Shown here piece by piece: positions 56,053-64,000 of a DNA stretch of 64,000 bases. Source of the DNA: Ditylenchus dipsaci (Eukaryota > Nematoda > Chromadorea > Rhabditida > Anguinidae). The stretch is from the NCBI GenBank assembly GCA_004194705.1, contig SADC01000695.1, positions 62,001 through 126,000 of the forward strand, written 5' to 3'. Positions within the stretch are counted from its first letter, which is position 1; every line of letters begins with the position of its first letter. The notes below the pieces were generated by a model that saw nothing but the letters and a program-made list of their open reading frames with translations, had not been told where the DNA came from and did no database searches. A program made the position numbers and the translations under genes.

Positions 56053-59000
56053 TCACCATTCGGCCTGAATGTTTTCATAGAGGTGTGTTCTCCTGGAATG
56101 TTTGGTCTGACTTAAATCTCCCACTTCATCTATTGCGTCTAGTACTCTGTCCAGCATATCTTTAGTGTGGGCAGCTGAGATGCAGATGCGGCACCTACTC
56201 TCGGTCATCTGTAAAACTTGATCTGTATTAAAGTTTAACGGCATCTTTTCTAATTTTTGTTCTCCGGAGCTTATAGCATAAAATTTTGTTTATGTAAAAG
56301 AAGTACTTATCTGTTGCAGGAAGCTAACTACCACCACTCCGATTCTCCGTTCCAACATCAGTCGACCCCAAAGTCTAAAAAACACCTTTTTTGGCGCCGT
56401 CAGAGTATAAGTGCAAACCAACCCGCATTTTGTGGATAATAAAGCATAATTGGCACGACTGGAGAATCATCTGATCCGTAAACTATAAACCCATTTGTTT
56501 GAGGCGAAGACGGAAGTAATGAGCATTCCTTGCTAATCTCTTAATCCGTAACTCTCCTGAAGAAAGGTAGTTTGATAAAGGGAAAATTAATTAATTTGTA
56601 TCCGAAACTACCATCTTTTGTTCCATCTTTTCCCATAATGATAGACATTGAAGAATAGATTTGCTGTGCCACAGGCGGCGACATTGGCAGGGAATAATAA
56701 CCAGTGGGTGAAGACATACGCAGGTGGTCTATAACCATCTAAAATACAAAAATAAATCATTCAGTCATCTGCTAAAAAAATTACTTTTCTGCCTGCTAGA
56801 TAACCTCCAGCCGCACCAAAACTAAATCACAGCGTCTAATTGTTTTTAATGACTTTTGAAAAAAAGATGTTTGCCTCTTTGTAAAGGTACCCATCATAAT
56901 ATCCACATCTTTCGAATCACAGCCCCAATATTCCACCATTCCTCTGCCAGTCTTTCCCATTGCACCTGAAATATAATTGAATAAACATAGGGTTATTTCT
57001 TATGAAAATATCTGACCTATGCTGTGCGCTTCATCCAAGTACAAGTAACAATTGTACTTCTTCTTTAGTGCAATATCGCCTGAATAAAAAATATTTATTT
57101 CATCAGCGTATAAGAAAAAAAACCGGCAGATTGGAGATGGAGCCTTCCATAGAATAAATTCCCTCAACAACAATCAAAATCTTTTTTTGTATGGCTGCAT
57201 TTTTGGATTTCCATGGGCTATCGCGTCACGAATCACCCTCTCCAGGCTGTGCATATCTAAAAAAACATAGGTTGAGTGAAATTTATCAAAAAGTATCAGG
57301 TCAACCATTGTGTTTAAACACATTGATGTTTGCTCCTGACAATCGACAGCCAAGAATTAGGGAAGCATGATTATATTCGTCACTGATTATCAAGGAGTTC
57401 TGCAAAATATGTTCACATAAGTTTATTTTAGCAAATATTAGGATGAGTAAACACCTTATCCACTAAACAAGGTGCATTCATAGAGTTGGTGGCAAAGCCC
57501 ATGCTGAAGCAAATCGCCTCTTCTACACCCAGAAATTCGGCCACCAAATTTTCTAATTTTCTTTGGGTAGCAGTCATGCCTAAAACGCTCAATTAGTTTA
57601 TTTTTGTGTAATAAAGACAATCGTTGATTTAAAGGAGGGGTAAAAGCTACTTAGGTCTGAAAATTCAGCTTCGGTGATGCAGTGCGTGAACGCTGGTGTT
57701 TTATGGCCAAAATTGTGCGCAGGTTCGATTCCACGTGGTGGCACGCTAATTACTTCGGCTTGTTTGGCCAATTTTTCGGGTAGATTAGACTTCTTTGGCG
57801 CCAGATTCGGAATCAGCGACCCCAATTACCCATGTATATATTGGTCAAATAAGCAAAAAATAAATAGCGTGCCACCAGGTGGAATCGAACATGTGCTCCA
57901 TTTTGGCTAAAAACACAAGTGCTCACCCACTGCGTCACAGAGGTCGATTTTTCGAACATAAGTAGCTTTCCCTCTCCTTTAATGAACCCTCAAAAAGATC
58001 CCGCTGGGTCCGACAGATTTTTTTGATTTTTGAAGGTTTTTTTGAGTTCTGTTTTGGCAGTTCGATTTTGAATATTGTGAAAATTTCAACTTTGCCAAGC
58101 ATTTTTCAAAATTAGAGACACCGAAATGCCCCTCAACGATGTAACGATGCGATGTTTTTGTTCCATTTTCTGACCGATCGATGTTAGCTTTCGGAACCGA
58201 TGTATCGTTACGATGTTTTACATAAAAATATCCCGCAAAACACAACAAGGGCCATCATGAGACCAATCTAATAAGAGGATTTTAATAATGAGAGATTTTT
58301 GTTGAAGAAAATTAACATTTCTGCCTTATCCGGACTCAGATTCGTCCTTCATACGTCCCTTGCCGCTGAGAAAAGTAGTTCGCTAGACTGACTTGTCGCT
58401 AGAGCCGAAAGATACCGTTGCCCAATTTTAGCCAACATCGAGAGGTTTTTCCTGAGCGAACCGTAAACCGTAGATTCTGAACATATTAGCAACTTAAAAA
58501 CATAAATCCAAAAGCAAGAACATATTTCTCTTCTTCTACATCGAATTTTTCTAATAATAAACCGAGAATTAAGTCTTGCATTCTCTTTAGCTAAGGATCC
58601 CTGATATCGTGAATGACTATTGTTAAAGCTCTCGCAATAAGAAAATTGGATCGAAATCGGTTCATCATTTCGGCTAATCTGCTTCGACACTTACTCCAAC
58701 GGCTCGAGAAGATTGGCAGCTTTTTCCAGCACCTTTCACTCATTCCGCGTAAACTGCAAAATTTTAAAAAATTTCCACAATAGGCTCATGCTAAAAGAAC
58801 GAAAAATATACACAAAATAATCTGCTTATTAATCTGATAAATAATCAAATCAATAGCAATACGTCGTAACGATGTACGATGCTCAAGTCAAAAACGATGC
58901 GATATCGGTTTTTTTTAAATGGGGCAACCGATGTAACGATGTGATGTTTTCAGCAAAATTAGGACCGGTGTATGGATGTTTTCGATACGATATATCTATC

Positions 59001-62000
59001 GTCGTGTCTCTATTCAAAATGAAAGATTTTGTCTTCAAAAAAAACAAACCCTTGATAACGCAAATTCAAACAAAATGGCACAAAAAGGGGCAAAACTTTT
59101 TTTTGTCACAGATTCACTTCTTTTTGTCACAGATTCACTTTTTTTTGTCACAGATTTGATTTGTCACAGATTCACTTTTTTCTGTCACAGATTCACTTTT
59201 TTTGTCACAGATTCACTTTTTTCTGTCACAGATTTCCTCTTTTCTGTCACAGATTTAGCTCAAACCACAGGGGGGACCAAGCACTTACAAAATTGGTCAA
59301 AAAATTTTCTCTCATAACAGCCTGAAAGTTTTTCTATAACGTTTCTATCATGTTTTGAGCATTTTCGCCAAAAATTATTTTTTCCGTAAAAATTTTTGCC
59401 TTGGGGGACCAAGGTCACATTTCAGGCTCCTGAAAACTTTGGGCTACCTTGGTCCCCAAGGCAAAAATTTTTACGGAAAAAATAATTTTTGGCGAAAATG
59501 CTCAAAACATTTTTTTTTTTTTGACCAATTTTGTAAGTGCTTGGTCCCCCCTGTGGTTTGAGCTAAATCTGTGACAGAAAAGAGGAAATCTGTGACAGAA
59601 AAAAGTGAATCTGTGACAAAAAAAGTGAATCTGTGACAGAAAAAAGTGAATCTGTGACAAATCAAATCTGTGACAAAAAAAGTGAATCTGTGACAAAAAG
59701 AAGTGAATCTGTGACAAAAAAAAGTATTGCCCCACAAAAAGTACCAAACGCCATTGTGCCGTTTTATCGAAATTTCGTTTTTAACAAAACTACAGGCAAA
59801 ATCGAAATCTCGGCGCTACTGGCTTATACACCAACCCTCCCCCCCCCCCAAAAAAGCTACTTTCTTAAACCCCCCCCCAATCCTCGGACCTACTGGCTTA
59901 TACCCCCCCCCCCCCCAAATCAAGTTTTTTCAGAGTGTCTGAAAATCATTTTTAAGTAATAATTTGTCGTAAAAAGGCTAGAAAAGCAATTTAAAAGGGA
60001 TTATGGGCTCTATTGAGAAGGGGAGGGAAAAACAGGGCCACTTCTGTAGTGCCTATAAGTACCAAAGAGTATCAATTCTCTAAGCAGTAAAAGCGCTTTC
60101 AAACCCAGCCACTTGTGGTGCACGTAAAAGTATAAGTACTCGAGCTGATCAGACCGATCAGCCGGGTGGATCCTGATGGTTGTCCTTTAACTTTTGGATG
60201 GCTGAGCCTCTGGCTCGTAGCCCCAGGCCTGAAGAGGTGGGAAACCCTTTTCGGCCGAAAAATCAAAGATGTTGAACATAGTTTTGAATACTGGGGCCTA
60301 CCGCATAAATAGACTCTGGTATGCATGCTTTTTCATGCATCCAGAGTCTTTTTCGAGTGATTTGTGTCTAAGGTATGTGGGTGTGCGCATCTCAACTCCA
60401 AGCCCCCAATCCTCCTGCGCCCCCGAAGGGAGCGCAGGGGGCTTGAGAGTTAGAGATGCGCGCACTCACTTACCTTAGACATGATTCCGAGAAGTACTCT
60501 TGATCATAAAATGCATATAGAGTCTCTTTTTGCCACGACCCATGTTGAAAAACATGGTAAGTCAGCCGAAGAATGGCCAAAAAAATTGACTAAAAAGTGG
60601 CCCCTATTGTTCCCTTCCCCTCCCAATACAGCCCATAATCCCTTTTAAATTGCTTTTCTAGCCTTTTTACGACAAAATTATTACTTGAAAATGATTTTTA
60701 GATACTCTGAAAAACTTGATTTTTGGGGGGGGGGGGGTATAAGCCAGTAGGTCCGATTTTTGGAGGGGGGGGGGGTTTAAGAAAGTAGCTTTTGGGGGGG
60801 GGGGTATAAGCCAGTAGGGTCGAAATCTCTATATAGTATTTGGGACGGGAGCGTCTGTCTGTCGCCAATTTGAACGTGGGTCAACTGGCGGCCATCCCAA
60901 CTGGCGGCCCCGACTGGTGGCCATCCCAACTGGCGGCCACCGACTGGCGGCCATCCCAACTGGCGGTTACTATGCCTACTACCTATTACACCGACTATCT
61001 AAAGGTACACTAATTACCTGCATGGTATCTTAACGTTCGAAAACACATCTTCTGACCGAACCAGCTGCGCCAGCGTGACCGCATAGACTCATGATCTGTG
61101 TACCTAGGTGGTTGAACCCTGGCGGTGTAAAGTTTCAAATTCAGGTAGTATTGCCCAGGTGGCGGTATCAAGAACCAGGTATCTAGATTGGAGATGGTAA
61201 TATCTCGACCTTATACCTAAAAAGAAGTACGTGAGTATCCATGCCAGGGTATTCTTAAAAGTGGCTGTTTCACCAAACATGTTTTCTTACCTTTTTGTAG
61301 TTTGGGGAACATCTTTAAGTCCGTCCTAACACACGCTGGCCTACTCTGCACCGGTGTAAATATTTTCTAATTTCACAGTAAGTTTTAATTCCACTTCAAT
61401 TAGAAGGGCAGTTTCTCCTCTCCTATAAAAAATTTTTGGCCATGAAAATTGAAAATAGAAAATGACCGAATATAACCAAATATGATCAGTGATATGACCG
61501 GATTCGAAAATGATCGATCATATTCCAGCCCTAACTAAAACTGAGAGAAGTTAGACCCTTACTTCAATCGAAAAAAAAAACAGACAAAATTGCTTAGTAA
61601 GAACTCCTCAAACTTCCACAAACATCAACCAACACATGCACCTACACCCGCCCATCGTAGGAAACCTAATAGTTTTTTTATAAACCAGGAACAGTTGTCC
61701 CCTTTATACAGGCCGGAAACTATCGGCGCCGGGAGCTGTGGTTCATATTCGCTTGTATTTGGTGGGTATAAGTTGTGATGGCCGCCAGTTGGGGGCCGCA
61801 AGTTGTGATGGCCGCCAGTTGGGGCCGCAAGTTGGGATGGCCGCAAGTCGGGGCCGCCAGTTGGAATGGACGCCAGTTGGGATTTTACCGCCAATTTGAG
61901 TGGTGTCGTTGAGCACTCAATAACTTTTTTCTGGGCAATATTTTATTAAGCAAGTTTGGTCTCATTGAAAAGCTCTTTCAATGGCCGAGGACTTTTCGCG

Positions 62001-63047
62001 AACAGATTTTGGTTTTCGTTAGAAAAAATTTGGAATTTTGATGGTTGAAGTTGAAAATTCGGGGTTTTATGCGAGAATCGCATGAGTGATGCCGTTGAGC
62101 ACTCAATAACTTTTTCTGGACATTTTTTTATATAGCAAGTTTGGTCTCATTGAAAAGCCCTGTATATGGCGGTATACCTTTCGTTTTTTGATTTAGATTT
62201 TTGTTTCGAAAAATATGAAATTATGCCATTTGAAGTTGAAAAGTGGGGGTTTCGTGCTAAAATCTCAAAATTTTTTTAATTCAAATTTTTTGCATTAGCG
62301 CCATTCGAGAGCCTTTTATATGCAAATCAAACACACTTAGCAATTTTTTTTGTTACAAATCGGGTATTGTCTGCTGCGAAAATGTCTTTGTAGGCGCGGA
62401 TATGCGCCTAATTCTTTATATAGTATTTGGGTTGGATGTGTGGGTGGATGGTTAACGCATTCAAGTAGTCTCCTTGCACCATTAATGGTGCAAGAGTAGG
62501 CGAGGATAGGCAAGGTAAGGCGAGGGTAGGCGAGGATAGGCAAGGGTAGGCGAGGATAGACGAGGTAGACTAGGTGGGTTAACAAGTAGAGTGGATGATC
62601 TACCCTAACCATTAACGCACTCGAAAGAGGAATTTACCCGAACTACTAATGTGAATGAACCACTAATTTTCCCGAACCACAGGAATAGTGCCCGAACCAC
62701 AAATGTTCCCGAATGGCATAGGCGTTGATAGGCGCCTGCAGACCCTAGTTCTTGTAATATTCAGTGCCACACTGTCAAAAAAGACCCACCAAAAGACCGA
62801 AAAAAGTCGGTAGACCCAGCGTGCGGCCATACTTTCTTAAGACTTTATGTCGTTACCGCTGAGATGTAACTATCCAGATGAAATTCTTCAAAATTAACCT
62901 TGCTCATGTATGGTTGTACAAACAGAAAGGCCTTGTTCATCAATAACCGCTGCAGCACTCTTGGAACAGGGACCATCGTGTTCGGCAAAGCCCAGGTAGT
63001 TGTAGGACCCAACATTGATCACTTCTGTTTGTGTGTCACCTGTATAT
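56053..63047 (-). CDS. SPTLC2: Serine palmitoyltransferase subunit 2, 5' end beyond the exons seen
   Basis: Condenses serine with palmitoyl-CoA, the first step of sphingolipid synthesis, as the PLP-binding subunit at the ER. Exons on the minus strand: 63047-62899 ([20 protein letters not shown]), 57579-57455 ([20 protein letters not shown]), 57399-57306 ([20 protein letters not shown]), 57256-57124 ([16 protein letters not shown] after a frame break), 57079-57017 ([14 protein letters not shown]), 56965-56875 ([14 protein letters not shown] … MMGTFTK), 56821-56785 ([12 protein letters not shown]), 56738-56612, 56556-56311, 56208-56053 ([20 protein letters not shown]). The PLP lysine is in GTFTK|SFG, split by an intron with an apparent GC donor. 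DEAHS is intact. Three frame breaks are each repaired by one base in a homopolymer. The first intron seen is 5.3 kb and packed with transposons. The N-terminal membrane region would lie to the right. Choice over SPTLC1: the active lysine and ISAAHT…EVGDL end belong to subunit 2. Confidence 0.93.
57625..57985. repeat. Inverted pair of tRNA-derived sequences
   Basis: In the 5.3-kb SPTLC2 intron. 57670-57745 (plus) and 57865-57950 (minus) each read like a tRNA: a D-arm such as GACGCAGTGGGTGAGCAC and a B-box GGTTCGATTCCAC / GTTCGATTCCACCTGG. They face each other and are bounded by AAAGCTACTTA and TAAGTAGCTTT. An anticodon loop cannot be assigned with confidence; a foldback element made of tRNA-derived SINEs is more likely than two working tRNAs. 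Confidence 0.65.
58114..59012. mobile_element. hAT-like foldback, ACGATGTAACGATG arms
   Basis: In the SPTLC2 intron. Ends TAGAGACACCGA and inverted TCGTCGTGTCTCTA. The perfect 8-bp duplication TTCAAAAT lies at 58106-58113 and 59013-59020. The arms contain TAACGATGCGATGTTTT-type units; the centre (58260-58800) has no recognised gene. Confidence 0.92.
59088..59732. mobile_element. MULE-like foldback, TGTCACAGATTCACTT arms
   Basis: Ends GGGCAAAACTTTTTTTTGTC and inverted GACAAAAAAAAGTATTGCCC, flanked by the 9-bp duplication CACAAAAAG at 59079-59087 and 59733-59741. The arms are tandem TTTTTGTCACAGATTCAC units, then a long unique inverted stretch around CTTGGTCCCC. Nearly the whole element folds into one hairpin. 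A 9-bp duplication is typical of Mutator-like elements. Confidence 0.85.
59812..60821. mobile_element. GGCGCTACT-family foldback with poly-C/poly-G runs
   Basis: Ends GGCGCTACTGGCTTATACAC and inverted GTATAAGCCAGTAGGGTC. The perfect 8-bp duplication GAAATCTC lies at 59804-59811 and 60822-60829. Three C runs near the left end and three G runs near the right. Same structured core as 53764-54449 (60267-60500). Located in the SPTLC2 intron. Confidence 0.9.
60860..61910. repeat. Inverted CAACTGGCGGCCATCC arrays
   Basis: 60880-60966 holds about five CCAACTGGCGGCCATC units; 61775-61885 holds about six of the reverse complement (GATGGCCGCCAGTTGG). The 0.8 kb between them shows no gene. Probably arms of one foldback element. 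Confidence 0.75.
61890..62890. other. SPTLC2 intron: tandem pair and GGCGAGGATAGGCAAGG array
   Basis: Two related ~170-bp segments start at about 61897 and 62085 (each with ‘gttgagcactcaataacttt’ and ‘agtttggtctcattgaaaag’). 62495-62575 is a TAGGCGAGG array, and 62370-62745 is bracketed by TAGGCGCGGATATGCGCC and GGCGTTGATAGGCGCC. No gene seen. Confidence 0.6.
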
Positions 63048-63114
63048 CTGTTGGAAGACAGATATAATAAATTTAGACTTGCACAATACTAATAAATTTA
63101 TTGCTCATGGTCGA

Positions 63115-63870
63115 AAATAGTGATGTGCGCAGCTCCGCTCTTGGCTCTGCTCTTGGCTCCGAGCGCTTCTGTTGCGAGCCAAGAGCCAGAGCAGGAGCCA
63201 AAATTTTGGGGGTAGGAGCCAAGAGCCAGAGCGGGAGCCAAAATTTTAGGGGCCGGAGCCAAGAGCCAGAGCAGGAGCCGAAATTTCCGGGCCAGGATCC
63301 AAGAGCTAAAATGTCGTGAAAAGTGTTATTTTTCACTAATCAAAACTAGAAATGTTCATGGTACAGTATACCGAATACCCACCGACCGAACCGATTCTGG
63401 GCAAACATACCGTACCGAAATACCGACCAAAAGTAAAATTGGCCAAAATGACTAGAATTTCTAATTGTAGAGTTTTTACCGTACCGACCGACCCGATTCG
63501 GCGGAGTAATACCATGCCGAAATACCGATCCAGGTAGAATGATCAGCTTTAATGAAAACCACATTGTTATTTGAAATTTTTGTGTTATTTTCGACACTAA
63601 ACACTTTCGACAATCTTTTGAAAATTTTCAAAATTTATAGTTATATATTAGCTTTGCTCTTGGCTCCGAGCGCTCCTGCTTCGAGCCAAGAGCCAGAGCA
63701 GGAGCCAAAGTTTCGGGGACCGGAGCCAAATGCCAGGGGCCTATTTTTCCCATCGACATCGATTTCGATTTTAAAATCGATTTTGATTTTGATTTGAAAA
63801 TCGATGTTAACATCGATGTTGACATCGATGTCAACATCGATGTCAACATCGATGTTGAAATATTTTATTT
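63115..63870. repeat. Cluster of GAGCCAAGAGCCAGAGC, CCGACCGA and CATCGATGTTGA arrays
   Basis: 63130-63305 and 63655-63735 hold GGAGCCAAGAGCCAGAGCAG units (inverted at the left of each block). 63365-63540 holds ACCGAATACC/ACCGACC units. 63745-63860 is an ATCGATGTCAACATCGATG array. Any upstream SPTLC2 exon here would have to be very short; I see none. Confidence 0.65.
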
Positions 63871-64000
63871 TCTTTGGGATTTTCGTCTCATTCACTGTAT
63901 ATATATTGTATATATTGTCGCGTATGTCTTATTCAACTGGGGCTCTACCGGCGGGAGCGTTCCCCAAACAACACAAAGCAAGACAACTATTCACCAATCT

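Noticed and set aside
59471..59747. 81-88 residue open frames with repeated FFCHRFTFF on the minus strand (and mirrored on plus)
   Set aside because: They are translations of the TGTCACAGATTCAC array; both arms give the same ‘protein’ because the element is a hairpin.

Overview
The window is animal nuclear DNA: intron-rich, gene-poor and AT-rich, with very dense small DNA transposons. Four conserved eukaryotic genes can be read from spliced exons: a CDGSH-type iron-sulfur protein (minus strand, 4.3-5.0 kb), the SWI/SNF core subunit SMARCC/Moira (plus, 40.4-51.9 kb, N-terminus not found), the GINS replication subunit SLD5/GINS4 (plus, 53.1-55.8 kb), and serine palmitoyltransferase subunit 2 (minus, 56.1-63.0 kb, running towards the right edge). 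An MSP-domain gene present in two tandem copies would fit a nematode, but MSP/VAP folds are universal, so I only claim an invertebrate metazoan. Two further multi-exon genes (26.1-26.7 kb plus; 17.4-21.9 kb minus) look coding but I do not recognise them.

Layout: 0-3 kb is an unidentified 3' exon followed by unassigned DNA with a 17-N gap. At 3-25 kb the CDGSH gene is followed by almost pure repeat territory. At 25-27 kb there is a Helitron/PIF1-type helicase relic beside an unknown gene. At 27.6-32.4 kb a hAT-like element with TGTCA-array arms carries a captured DNA segment (an intron-containing histone H4 pseudogene and the end of a convergent gene), and a PIF/Harbinger element is nested in its right arm. 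At 30.3-40.2 kb a 4.93 kb segment starting inside that Harbinger is tandemly duplicated. At 40-64 kb the three housekeeping genes lie tail to head, with their introns full of foldback elements.

The main signal is the mobile DNA. At least ten elements have recognisable inverted ends flanked by perfect 8-bp target duplications, as expected for hAT. Many of them have arms that are not unique sequence but arrays of short self-complementary repeats, and the array differs between copies that share the same terminal motif. A second group with asymmetric ends (GGCGCTACT / GACCCTACT) has poly-C/poly-G runs just inside its termini. Pogo/Tigger-like elements with TA duplications, a MULE-like foldback with a 9-bp duplication, and tRNA-derived inverted repeats complete the set.

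The conserved genes carry many single-base frame breaks. The four I could pin down precisely are one base short of a homopolymer run, so I read them as base-calling errors of the assembly rather than dead genes. Exon boundaries below were placed by eye from splice sites and conserved protein sequence.
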